A stretch of 8,130 nucleotides of DNA from Phycisphaerae bacterium (lineage in GTDB: Bacteria; Planctomycetota; Phycisphaerae; Sedimentisphaerales; Anaerohalosphaeraceae), in contig SKKI01000304.1 of NCBI GenBank assembly GCA_007121565.1, positions 1 through 8,130 on the forward strand. Direction: 5' to 3'. Of the stretch, positions 1 through 7,228 are shown one piece after another. Below the pieces are notes generated by a model. The model did no database searches, had not been told where the DNA came from, and saw nothing but the letters and a program-made list of their open reading frames with translations. The translations under genes were made by a program, and so were the position numbers. Position 1 is the stretch's first letter. Each line of letters opens with the position of its first letter.

Positions 1-2217
1 CGCATGATTGAGTTTATGGCCGATGAGGTGGTGCTGTACGTGGCCTCGGATCAGTTTGATATGGCCGAGCAGGGGCGTGGACGCCAGCTCGGTCAGGGGC
101 GGATTCAGGCGGCGTATTTGAGCGGCGATATTGTCTTCACCGAAGCGGACCGGACGGTGCGGGCCGATGAGCTGTTTTATGATTTTCGCCGGCAGCAGGC
201 GCTGGTGATCAATGCCTCGATGCGGATGTTTGACCCGCAGCGGGGGATTCCGATTTATTTGCGAGCCGAGACGCTTGGGCGTGTCAGCGAGCATTTATTC
301 GAGGCCGAGAACGTACAGTTGACCGGCAGTGAGTTTTATCTGCCGCAGATGTCGCTGAATGTTTCTCGCATGGTCTTGCTGATTGACGAGCAGGCCGTCG
401 AGCAGCACGACCGTGTGGCCCGGGACCAGGCCAGAATGTACGACGCTACGGTGTATGGAGTTGAAGCGCGGTATGAAGACATCCCCTTTTTCTGGTGGCC
501 GCGCATGCGGACGGATTTTGTGCGGCCGGACACGCCGTTGAGCCGGATTCGCATCGGCAACGATTCGGAGATGGGTACTTATGTTGAGACGCGCTGGCAA
601 CTGGCACGGCTGCTGGGATTAAAGCAGCCGCCGGGGATGGACAGCCGCTTGGCGCTGGATTATTTCAGCAAACGCGGCACGGGCCTCGGCGTAGAGTCGG
701 ACTATGAGACAGACCGGTCCGTCGGCAGCGTGCTCGGGTATGTGATGACCCATCGCGGCCAGGACCGGCTGGGTCGCATCGATGCGCGGCGCCGCATCGA
801 TCCGCAGCGGGATACGCGCGGGCGTTTTACGTTTCGCCACCGCGAGTATCTCCAGGACGGCTGGCAGGTCATCGCCGAGACGAGCTATCTGTCCGACCGC
901 ACTTTTCAGGAGTGGATGTACCGCGACGAGTTTTATACGGACAAAGACCAGGAAACGCTGCTGTATGCCAAACGGATCTGGGATAACCAGGCGTTTTCGA
1001 TTCTGGGCAAGATTCGCATCAACGACTTTCAGTGCGACACCGATGAATTGCCGACCCTTGAGTACCATCGCATCGGCCAGTCGTTCTGGGATCATCATTT
1101 AACATGGTACAGCAGCACCCGGGTCAGCCGCCTGCGTGAGCGTTTCGACAAGGACGGCCCCCAGGGCCAGGGCGGCTTTTACAGCTTTGCCTATACGCGC
1201 AACCAGGTGGACTGGCCGCTGATGCTGGGCACCTTCAAGGTTGTGCCGTTCGCGGCCGGGTCGTACGGTTTTGAAGATCAGGATGGATTCCGCACGGATC
1301 TGAGCGGCCGGGCGGTGGATCGCAAAGACAGTGTCTTTCTCGGCGAGACAGGCGTTCGCGTCTCGACGATGTTCTGGAAGGAAGACCCGACAGTGCGGTC
1401 GCAGGTCTGGGACCTGGACGGACTGCGGCATATCGTGATGCCCTATCTGGAAACGGCGGTGTATCACCCGACCGACTCGGCGATTGATATGCGCGATTTT
1501 CTTCATATCGGCACCAGCCAGCGATGGCAGACGCGCCGCGGCGGCGAGCACAACCGGCAATCGGTGGACTGGATGCGGCTGGATGTCAGTGGCACCTGGG
1601 TCAGCGACACCGCCGATTCGTCCATCGGCCCGGCGCCGACATTTGACCCGGCGACCGGTCAATTCGCAGGCGATCCGACATACGGGCCGGCGCGGTTTGT
1701 CAATCACAATCCGGCGATGCCGTTTTTGCCCCGCCGCACCGACCCCTATTTCGGGATCGCGCGCCATACCCTCAACGCCGATTACCTGTGGCGTATCTCG
1801 GATACCTTTACGCTGCTCAGCGATATGAACCTCGATATGCACGACGCCCATATCCAGCAGATGAATGTGGGCGTCAGCCGATACGTGCATCCGGATATCA
1901 GCTATTATGTGGGCAGCCGCTATCTGCGTCCGCTGACCGTTGACATCCCCGACGAGAATATCTTTGAACGAGGTTCGCATTCGGTTGTCGGCGCGATTGC
2001 CTGGCAGTTGACCCCGCGGTACACGGCGACGTTTTCGCAGGAGTACAATTTCCAGTTCGGCCACAATGTCCGCACCGACCTGGCGATTGTCCGGCAGTAT
2101 CACCGGCTGTTTTACGCATTGACCCTGTCGGTCGATGAATCGCTTGATCGCAGCCGAGTGATGTTCAGTATCTGGCCGCAGGGTGTGGATGAATTGCAAA
2201 CGGGGCCGCTTCGTTAG
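1..2217 (+). CDS. lptD: LPS-assembly outer-membrane protein LptD/OstA-like (5' truncated by window edge)
   Basis: LptD forms the outer-membrane beta-barrel that, with the lipoprotein LptE, inserts lipopolysaccharide into the outer leaflet. The frame is open to base 1. The first ATG (base 4) is not followed by a signal peptide, so the true start lies upstream; about 738 codons are visible, ending at TAG 2215-2217. Counting from that ATG, residues ~28-130 look like the periplasmic OstA/beta-jellyroll domain (alternating strands around RADELFYDF and IPIYLRAETL). Next comes the family-like segment VYGVEARYEDIPFFWWPRMR and then RIRIGNDSEMGTYVE, matching the place where LptD proteins enter the barrel. 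The remaining ~530 residues have alternating aromatic/polar strands as expected of a barrel. Only one Cys (residue ~344) is visible, so the C-terminal cysteine pair of E. coli LptD is absent. The family call rests on domain order and motif style; another OstA-domain outer-membrane protein is the main alternative. Confidence 0.8.
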   Translation, partial: RMIEFMADEVVLYVASDQFDMAEQGRGRQLGQGRIQAAYLSGDIVFTEADRTVRADELFYDFRRQQALVINASMRMFDPQRGIPIYLRAETLGRVSEHLFEAENVQLTGSEFYLPQMSLNVSRMVLLIDEQAVEQHDRVARDQARMYDATVYGVEARYEDIPFFWWPRMRTDFVRPDTPLSRIRIGNDSEMGTYVETRWQLARLLGLKQPPGMDSRLALDYFSKRGTGLGVESDYETDRSVGSVLGYVMTHRGQDRLGRIDARRRIDPQRDTRGRFTFRHREYLQDGWQVIAETSYLSDRTFQEWMYRDEFYTDKDQETLLYAKRIWDNQAFSILGKIRINDFQCDTDELPTLEYHRIGQSFWDHHLTWYSSTRVSRLRERFDKDGPQGQGGFYSFAYTRNQVDWPLMLGTFKVVPFAAGSYGFEDQDGFRTDLSGRAVDRKDSVFLGETGVRVSTMFWKEDPTVRSQVWDLDGLRHIVMPYLETAVYHPTDSAIDMRDFLHIGTSQRWQTRRGGEHNRQSVDWMRLDVSGTWVSDTADSSIGPAPTFDPATGQFAGDPTYGPARFVNHNPAMPFLPRRTDPYFGIARHTLNADYLWRISDTFTLLSDMNLDMHDAHIQQMNVGVSRYVHPDISYYVGSRYLRPLTVDIPDENIFERGSHSVVGAIAWQLTPRYTATFSQEYNFQFGHNVRTDLAIVRQYHRLFYALTLSVDESLDRSRVMFSIWPQGVDELQTGPLR

Positions 2218-2301
2218 AGCAGCGTTGGCCGACATATGAGAAAATTAAAAATCGTAAAAGTGAATGTTTAATGTTTCTTTAATCTCAGGAGAATGTAGAG
2301 T
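2218..2301 (+). promoter_or_regulatory. AT-rich intergenic region with candidate fba promoter
   Basis: This 84-base gap is clearly richer in A/T than the flanking genes, as expected of a promoter region. TTTAAT at 2267-2272 resembles a -10 box (five of six matches to TATAAT), but the -35 position about 17 bases upstream (2244-2249) is poor. No strong terminator hairpin for the preceding lptD-like gene was seen. Co-transcription from lptD is therefore not excluded, and the promoter call is tentative. Confidence 0.3.
2287..2292 (+). promoter_or_regulatory. Ribosome-binding site of fba (AGGAGA)
   Basis: AGGAGA lies nine bases before the ATG at 2302, close to the ideal Shine-Dalgarno sequence and spacing. 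It fixes the aldolase start and predicts efficient translation. It is the strongest such site in the window at conventional spacing. Confidence 0.8.
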
Positions 2302-3246
2302 ATGGCTTTGGTAACCACAAAAAAAATGTTCGAAATGGCGTACAAGAACGGCTATGCCATCGGTGCGTTCAATGTCAACAACATGGAGATCACGCAGGGC
2401 ATCGTCGATGCGATTGTCGCCGAAAAGGCCCCGCTGATTCTTCAGATCAGCAAGGGGGCGCGGTCGTATGCGAAGATGAGCTATCTGCGTGCGATTATTG
2501 ACGTTGCTGTCAAGGAAAACCCCGACATCCCGATCGCGATGAATCTGGATCACGGCGATTCGTTCGAGCTCTGCAAGCAGTGTGTCGATGATGGATTCAC
2601 CTCGGTGATGATTGACGCCTCGCATGCGCCGTTTGAAGAGAACATCAAGCTGACCAAGCAGGTTGTGGAGTACGCCCACGCCAACGGTGTTGCGGTCGAA
2701 GCCGAACTCGGTCAGCTCGGCGGCATCGAAGAACACGTCAAAGGCGTCGCTGATGTAATGGCACATTTGACCGATCCGGATCAGGTGGTGGAATTTGTCG
2801 AAAAAACCGGCGTGGACTCATTGGCGGTGGCAATCGGCACCAGTCACGGGGCCTATAAGTTCAAAAGCGAGCCGAAACTGGCCTTCGAGGTGGTCGAGCA
2901 GGTCCAGGAAAAGCTGCCGGGCTTTCCGCTGGTGATGCACGGTTCCAGCAGTGTGCCGCAGGAATTTAAGGATCTGATCAATAAATACGGCGGCGCGATG
3001 CCCGACGCGATGGGCGTGCCGGAAGAGGCGATCAAAAAAGCGGCCAAGATGGCGCTGTGCAAGGTCAATATCGATACCGATCTGCGGATGGCGCTGACGG
3101 CCAAGATTCGCGAGGTTTTCTGGACCAAGCCCGCTGAGTTTGACCCGCGTAAATACCTCGGCCCGGGCCGCGAGGCGATCACCGAGATGGTCAAGCGTAA
3201 ACTGCACGTTCTGGGCTGTGCCGGTAAGGCGGCCGAGTGTCTGTAA
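2302..3246 (+). CDS. fba: Class II fructose-1,6-bisphosphate aldolase
   Basis: Zn-dependent cytosolic enzyme (EC 4.1.2.13) that reversibly cleaves fructose-1,6-bisphosphate into dihydroxyacetone phosphate and glyceraldehyde-3-phosphate in glycolysis and gluconeogenesis. The 314-residue protein has the usual length. Family landmarks in order: GAFNVNN (21-27); NLDHGDS with the probable catalytic Asp83 and zinc ligand His84; AELGQLGG (134-141) with Glu135; GTSHG (179-183) with His182; MHGSSS (212-217) with His213 and phosphate-binding Gly/Ser; and NIDTD (256-260). The segment around GVPEEAIKKAAK and DPRKYLGPGR resembles the slightly longer class II aldolases of clostridia and similar bacteria, so subclass IIB is likely. 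The ATG start is supported by AGGAGA nine bases upstream. All key residues are present and nothing suggests truncation. A tagatose-bisphosphate aldolase is the only realistic alternative; it shares the fold, and the motifs alone do not fully exclude it. Confidence 0.95.
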   Translation: MALVTTKKMFEMAYKNGYAIGAFNVNNMEITQGIVDAIVAEKAPLILQISKGARSYAKMSYLRAIIDVAVKENPDIPIAMNLDHGDSFELCKQCVDDGFTSVMIDASHAPFEENIKLTKQVVEYAHANGVAVEAELGQLGGIEEHVKGVADVMAHLTDPDQVVEFVEKTGVDSLAVAIGTSHGAYKFKSEPKLAFEVVEQVQEKLPGFPLVMHGSSSVPQEFKDLINKYGGAMPDAMGVPEEAIKKAAKMALCKVNIDTDLRMALTAKIREVFWTKPAEFDPRKYLGPGREAITEMVKRKLHVLGCAGKAAECL

Positions 3247-3262
3247 GGTTTTCGGAGGCCTT

Positions 3263-3364
3263 ATGGCGAACATAGAGGGCCATTCGATGGTATTAGTCGG
3301 CAGGACAGCGCGTGCTGTCCTGCTTTCTGAATTTCAAAACGGGGCGAATCTTGAAAAAATCTAA
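3263..3364 (+). CDS. Possible small ORF between fba and the S41 protease gene (33 codons)
   Basis: An ATG at 3263 is preceded by CGGAGG (3253-3258), a near-perfect Shine-Dalgarno, although the four-base spacing is short. The frame runs 33 codons (starts MANIEGHSMV, ends GANLEKI) to TAA 3362-3364. It passes through the 3300-3323 hairpin and overlaps the proposed TTG start of the downstream protease by 14 bases. That layout would suit a leader peptide or translational coupling. The peptide has no recognisable domain, signal or run of a regulatory amino acid, and chance occurrence in GC-rich DNA is quite possible. No function is assigned. Confidence 0.25.
   Translation: MANIEGHSMVLVGRTARAVLLSEFQNGANLEKI
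3300..3326 (+). terminator. Perfect 10-bp hairpin, probable intrinsic terminator or attenuator after fba
   Basis: GCAGGACAGC (3300-3309) and GCTGTCCTGC (3314-3323) are exact reverse complements separated by the tetraloop GCGT, followed by TTTC. The position, 54 bases after the fba stop, fits a rho-independent terminator. The T tract is short (three T), so termination may be partial, or the hairpin may instead protect the fba mRNA 3' end. The GTG at 3312, an alternative start for the protease frame, lies in the loop and closing stem, which argues against its use. Confidence 0.55.
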
Positions 3365-5612
3365 TTGCAATCCAGTATTGCGACAACTGACCCATGTGGT
3401 GCTGCCGTTTTTTCTGGCGGGCTCACTGATCGGCTGTAAGCCGGAGGAAAACTTTAACGGCCACAGAACCGCTGACAATAACCAGCATTCCGAGGTGCAG
3501 GTCACAGTCGGTCAAGCGACCCTTGATGCCATTGAGCGTATCAAGAGCGGAGACTTTCAGACCGCAAAAGATATTCTGGATGTAAAAGAAGAGGTTCCCG
3601 GCGTTGACGATGTGCACCTGCTTTTGCAGTGGCACGATCAGCTCACGTCGCATCGCCTGGCCCAGCGCCAAGAGGCCTATGAAGAGCAACTCGCCGAGCT
3701 TCGCGAGCTTGAGGCGGAGCTTTCAGAAGTCGATGTTCCGGATGCCAATTCCATTGATACGGCCATGATGGCTGTTCTTCTGGCACGCGACTATGCGCCC
3801 GATGACGATCAGGCCGCGGCCCTGTTGGACTATCCGTTTGTCCAGCGGCTGGTGGAATTGGCAACCGGGCGTGCCGAGGACTATCGGCAAGCCGGCGAAT
3901 GGATGAAGGCCTATGCGCACGGCTACTACTGGCTGTCAAACCTGTTTGAAGAGGATCCGCACTACGAGGAGATTGCCGAGCGGCTGACGGAGCTGGCGAC
4001 GATTGAGCTGGCCCTGCGGGAAAGCGGCTGCGGCGAAAGCGCCCAAGAGCGGCATGAAGGGATTCAACCGGAAATGCTGCTGCGGGCATTGAGCGCCCTC
4101 GAGGTCAATTATGTCAACAGCTTGGACTATCCGTTTATGGCCGAAAAGGCACTGTTGCGCTGTGAACTGCTCGGTGAGGTGTTGCTGCGCAGTCCCGAAG
4201 AGCTGGCCTGGCACGCCGACCCGGAGGCAGCCGAAAGCTGGCAGGCGGGTATTGCGGCTATCCAGACAGAAATCGCCTCCGCTGACGACGACGCCGATAA
4301 GCAGATGCGCGGCGATCATTTTGTACGGATTTTCGATGAGATTCTCGCCCTGAACGCAGTGAGCGTCAAGCTTCCCCAGGAAGTGATTGTGGCGCATTTT
4401 TCCGAGGCGGCCCTGGCGGCGCTGGATCCGTATACGTCCTTGGTCTGGCCCTGGCAGGTTCAGGATTTTGAAAAAAGTATGACCCAGCAGTTTACGGGTA
4501 TCGGCGTGGAAATCACCAACCGCGGCGGCGTGCTGAAGATTACCAGCCTCTTGCCCGATACCCCGGCGTACCGGTCGGGGCTGGACGCCGAGGACGAGAT
4601 TCTGGCGGTCAACGGGGAATCGACCGCCGAGATGACCATCACCTGCGCTGTCAGCAAGATCACCGGCCCGCGGGGCACCGAGGTGACGCTGACGATGCGC
4701 CGGCCGGTGAACAATGAAACATGGGATGTGACGATTAAGCGCGACCGGATTGTGGTTCAGCCGCTGCGCGGCTGGCGGCGCACCCGAGACGGGCAGTGGG
4801 AGCATATTGTCGATCCGGTCAATCGTATCGGGTATGTGCGGATGACCTCCTTTACCGAAAGCAGCGAGCCGGATCTGCGCAAGATTTTACGCGACCTGGA
4901 AAGGGACGGCCTCAACGGTCTGATTCTGGATCTTCGGTTCAACAGCGGCGGCTATCTGTCCAGCGCTTCGGATGTGGTGAATCTGTTTATTCGCGAAGGG
5001 GTGATCGTCAAAAGCAATCCCCGACACGGGCTGGCGACCTATGAAATCGCTCGGCGCAGCGGAACCCACCCGGATTATCCGCTGGTTATCCTCATTAACG
5101 GCGGCAGCGCCAGCGCATCGGAAATTGTTGCCGGCGCCCTGCAGGACCCGCTGCATCGTCGGGCCGTTCTGGTGGGTGAGCGGACGTTCGGCAAGGGCAG
5201 TGTGCAGGTTGTTACGCCGGTTACCGGCGGCGGCTCTCAGCTAAAATATACCGTTGCGTATTATCATTTGCCCAGCGATCAGCAGGTCAAGAGCCGCTAC
5301 CTGATGAAACGTGCCGGACGCACCGATTGGGGGATCGCGCCGGATGTCGAAATCGAGATGAGCGGCAACGAAGTACGCAAGATGCTGGACATGCAGCGTC
5401 AGAACGATGTGCTGTTCCGCGCCGATCACAGCGAAGACGGTGAGGAGCCGATGCGGCATTCGCTTGAGGATACGCTGCGGGCCGATCCGCAACTGGCTAC
5501 AGCCCTGATGGTTGCACAAGCCAAGCTGATCGCGCGCGGGCACGAGGTGAACCTCGATTTGTTTGAGGATAAGGCCGGCGAGCCGATTGTCGCAACCGAT
5601 GAGGACTTTTAA
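3351..5612 (+). CDS. S41 (C-terminal processing/tail-specific) protease with PDZ domain, lipoprotein
   Basis: Envelope serine protease of the CtpA/Prc family, which cleaves proteins near their C-termini using a Ser-Lys dyad. I chose TTG 3351. It follows GGGG (3341-3344) at six bases and gives MKKSN, a hydrophobic stretch and the lipobox LIGC, with Cys29 as lipid-attachment site. GTG 3312 is in frame but sits inside a hairpin and would add 13 residues before a normal signal peptide. With the TTG start the protein is 753 residues. Residues ~30-380 are mostly helical and acidic, with a probable coiled coil at ~102-128. Residues ~381-465 are a PDZ domain (FTGIGVEI, then SGLDAEDEILAVNG). Residues ~492-660 are the S41 core: GLILDLRFNSGGYL, NGGSASASE with nucleophile Ser588, and TFGKGSV with Lys615. 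The long N-terminal region is larger than in a minimal CtpA. A tail of ~90 residues follows the core. Substrates are unknown. Confidence 0.9.
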   Translation: MKKSNCNPVLRQLTHVVLPFFLAGSLIGCKPEENFNGHRTADNNQHSEVQVTVGQATLDAIERIKSGDFQTAKDILDVKEEVPGVDDVHLLLQWHDQLTSHRLAQRQEAYEEQLAELRELEAELSEVDVPDANSIDTAMMAVLLARDYAPDDDQAAALLDYPFVQRLVELATGRAEDYRQAGEWMKAYAHGYYWLSNLFEEDPHYEEIAERLTELATIELALRESGCGESAQERHEGIQPEMLLRALSALEVNYVNSLDYPFMAEKALLRCELLGEVLLRSPEELAWHADPEAAESWQAGIAAIQTEIASADDDADKQMRGDHFVRIFDEILALNAVSVKLPQEVIVAHFSEAALAALDPYTSLVWPWQVQDFEKSMTQQFTGIGVEITNRGGVLKITSLLPDTPAYRSGLDAEDEILAVNGESTAEMTITCAVSKITGPRGTEVTLTMRRPVNNETWDVTIKRDRIVVQPLRGWRRTRDGQWEHIVDPVNRIGYVRMTSFTESSEPDLRKILRDLERDGLNGLILDLRFNSGGYLSSASDVVNLFIREGVIVKSNPRHGLATYEIARRSGTHPDYPLVILINGGSASASEIVAGALQDPLHRRAVLVGERTFGKGSVQVVTPVTGGGSQLKYTVAYYHLPSDQQVKSRYLMKRAGRTDWGIAPDVEIEMSGNEVRKMLDMQRQNDVLFRADHSEDGEEPMRHSLEDTLRADPQLATALMVAQAKLIARGHEVNLDLFEDKAGEPIVATDEDF

Positions 5613-5663
5613 TGTATTTTGTTGCCAACATGACAGACCGGTTTGCTGTGAGATATTTTTCGT

Positions 5664-5689
5664 AGAAAGGATTGACCGGATTGACCGAA
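5664..5689 (+). promoter_or_regulatory. lysS translation-initiation region with duplicated TTG start
   Basis: AGAAAGG (5664-5670) is a plausible Shine-Dalgarno. It is followed by two adjacent near-identical nine-base units, TTGACCGGA (5672-5680) and TTGACCGAA (5681-5689), each opening with an in-frame TTG. Spacing favours the second as the start. No ATG or GTG start lies near the beginning of the conserved protein. Confidence 0.5.
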
Positions 5690-7183
5690 CACACATCGCC
5701 AAGCAAATTTGAACAGCAGCGACGAGATAAACGAGACAAACTTCAGGCCCTTGGGATCGACCCCTACGGCCAGAGCATAACGGAGATTCAATCGGCTCAG
5801 GCGGTCAAGGACGCCTTCGTCGACGACGCGCCGTCTCAATCGGCCCGTTGTGCGGGGCGCATCGTCCTGCTGCGCGACATCGGAAAACTGATCTTCATTA
5901 CGCTTCGCGATTCGAGCGGGACGATTCAACTGGGGTTGAGCAAAAAGCTGCTTGGCGATGCGTGGGAGTCGATGAAGCTGCTTGACCTGGGCGATGTGGT
6001 CGCCGCCGAAGGACAGGTAGGGCGTACGCGCACCGGCGAGATTACCATCTGGACCGAATCGGTGACGCTGCTGAGCAAGGCACTGCTGCCGCCGCCGGAG
6101 AAGTTTCACGGACTGGCGGATGTGGATATGCGGTATCGGATGCGGTATGTGGATTTGTGGGCCAATCCCGAGGTGATGCAGCGGTTCAAACAGCGCAGCG
6201 CCATCATCGCCTCGATGCGTCACTGGCTGACCGACAGGGGCTTTTTGGAGGTCGAGACGCCAATGATGCAGACGCTTGCCGGCGGAGCCGCGGCCAGGCC
6301 GTTTGTCACGCATCACAACACGCTGGATCTGGATTTGTTTTTGCGGATTGCCCCCGAGCTGTTTCTCAAGCGTCTGCTGGTCGGCGGGATGGAGAAGGTC
6401 TTTGAGATCAACCGAAATTTCCGCAACGAGGGCCTCAGTACACGGCATAATCCGGAGTTTACGATGATCGAGCTCTATCAGGCGTATGCCGATTATACCG
6501 TGATGATGGATTTGACCGAGGAGCTGATCGGCGATCTGATTCGGCGGCACTGTGATTCTGAGGTGCTGACTTTCGGGACATCGTCGATTGACTTCGCTCG
6601 ACCGTGGCGGCGGGCCCGATTTGCCGATCTGCTGCGCCAGTACGGCGATTGCGATATGGACGATATGGCCTCGGTGCGTCAGCGTGCCCGGGCACTGGAC
6701 ATCGACGCATCGAACAAAGACGACGCGGTTGTCGTTAATGACGTATTTGAGGCGACCGTTGAGCAGCACCTGGTCAACCCGACATTTGTGATGGATTACC
6801 CGGCGGCGATCTGCCCGCTGACCCGCCCGAGCAAGGCCGACCCCCGGTTTGCCGAGCGGTTTGAGCTGTTTATCGGGGCGATGGAACTGGCCAACGCCTA
6901 TTCGGAACTGAACGATCCCGATGCGCAGGTGGCCAACTTCCGCCGTCAGCTTCGCGGCCTGCCCGAGGATGAATCAATGGCCAAGATGGACGAGGATTTC
7001 ATTACGGCCCTGAAGTTCGGGATGCCGCCGGCCGGCGGGCTGGGTATCGGCATCGACCGGCTGGTGATGCTGCTGACCGGGGCGACGAGTATTCGGGATG
7101 TCATCCTGTTTCCGCTGCTCAAACCGCTGGCGGCCAAACCTGAAAAAGAAACCACAGATTGCGCGGATGTTACGGATCCATAA
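5681..7183 (+). CDS. lysS: Lysyl-tRNA synthetase, class II
   Basis: Cytosolic enzyme (EC 6.1.1.6) that charges tRNA-Lys with lysine using ATP. Counting from TTG 5681 it has 500 residues, the usual bacterial LysS length. In order: an N-terminal helical segment; an OB-fold anticodon-binding domain (~57-135, beginning CAGRIVLLRDIGK and TLRDSSGTIQLG); the LysRS-typical stretch KFHGLADVDMRYRMRYVDL; motif 1 around DRGFLEVETPMM (~176-196); motif 2 FEINRNFRNEG (241-251) with Arg248, followed by HNPEFTMIELY; and motif 3 GLGIGIDR (453-460) with Arg460. TTG 5681 sits ten bases after AGAAAGG (5664-5670). An in-frame TTG at 5672 would add three residues but leaves only one base after that site. The C-terminus runs past the usual FPLLKP end with a hydrophilic tail ending TDCADVTDP, which appears to be encoded by a short repeat-like sequence. 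Confidence 0.95.
   Translation: MTEHTSPSKFEQQRRDKRDKLQALGIDPYGQSITEIQSAQAVKDAFVDDAPSQSARCAGRIVLLRDIGKLIFITLRDSSGTIQLGLSKKLLGDAWESMKLLDLGDVVAAEGQVGRTRTGEITIWTESVTLLSKALLPPPEKFHGLADVDMRYRMRYVDLWANPEVMQRFKQRSAIIASMRHWLTDRGFLEVETPMMQTLAGGAAARPFVTHHNTLDLDLFLRIAPELFLKRLLVGGMEKVFEINRNFRNEGLSTRHNPEFTMIELYQAYADYTVMMDLTEELIGDLIRRHCDSEVLTFGTSSIDFARPWRRARFADLLRQYGDCDMDDMASVRQRARALDIDASNKDDAVVVNDVFEATVEQHLVNPTFVMDYPAAICPLTRPSKADPRFAERFELFIGAMELANAYSELNDPDAQVANFRRQLRGLPEDESMAKMDEDFITALKFGMPPAGGLGIGIDRLVMLLTGATSIRDVILFPLLKPLAAKPEKETTDCADVTDP
7153..7179 (+). repeat. Degenerate 9-base tandem repeat forming the lysS 3' tail
   Basis: Three consecutive nine-base units, CACAGATTG, CGCGGATGT and TACGGATCC, share a C-purine-GAT core. 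Read in the lysS frame, shifted by one base, they encode the tripeptides TDC, ADV and TDP just before the stop. The pattern resembles dispersed CACAGATTACACAGATT-type sequences that I recall from many bacterial genomes at gene ends; that identity is inference from memory. At three degenerate units, chance cannot be excluded. Confidence 0.4.
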
Positions 7184-7228
7184 ACGCATTTGGCGCACTA
7201 TTTTTTTACGCGGAACCGGACCATTTTT

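Noticed and set aside
1099..2235. Long antisense open frame (378 codons) opposite the lptD-like gene
   Set aside because: It mirrors a well-supported + strand gene, is rich in Arg/His as GC-rich antisense frames are, and shows no domain or convincing start.
2236..2271. 11-codon ORF (MRKLKIVKVNV) upstream of fba
   Set aside because: It has no Shine-Dalgarno and no regulatory codon run; it is expected by chance in an AT-rich gap.
5630..5665. 11-codon ORF (MTDRFAVRYFS) upstream of lysS, considered as a lysine leader peptide
   Set aside because: It contains no lysine codons, no good ribosome-binding site and no attenuator hairpin.
5609..6769. Long antisense open frame (386 codons) opposite lysS
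   Set aside because: The + strand carries all LysRS motifs through this interval; the antisense product has no recognisable motif and low-complexity Arg/Gln/His composition.
7160..7207. Possible terminator after lysS: TGCGC and GCGCA arms before a seven-T run
   Set aside because: The stem is only five base pairs with a 28-base loop, and the T run is not directly adjacent to the stem; too weak to call.
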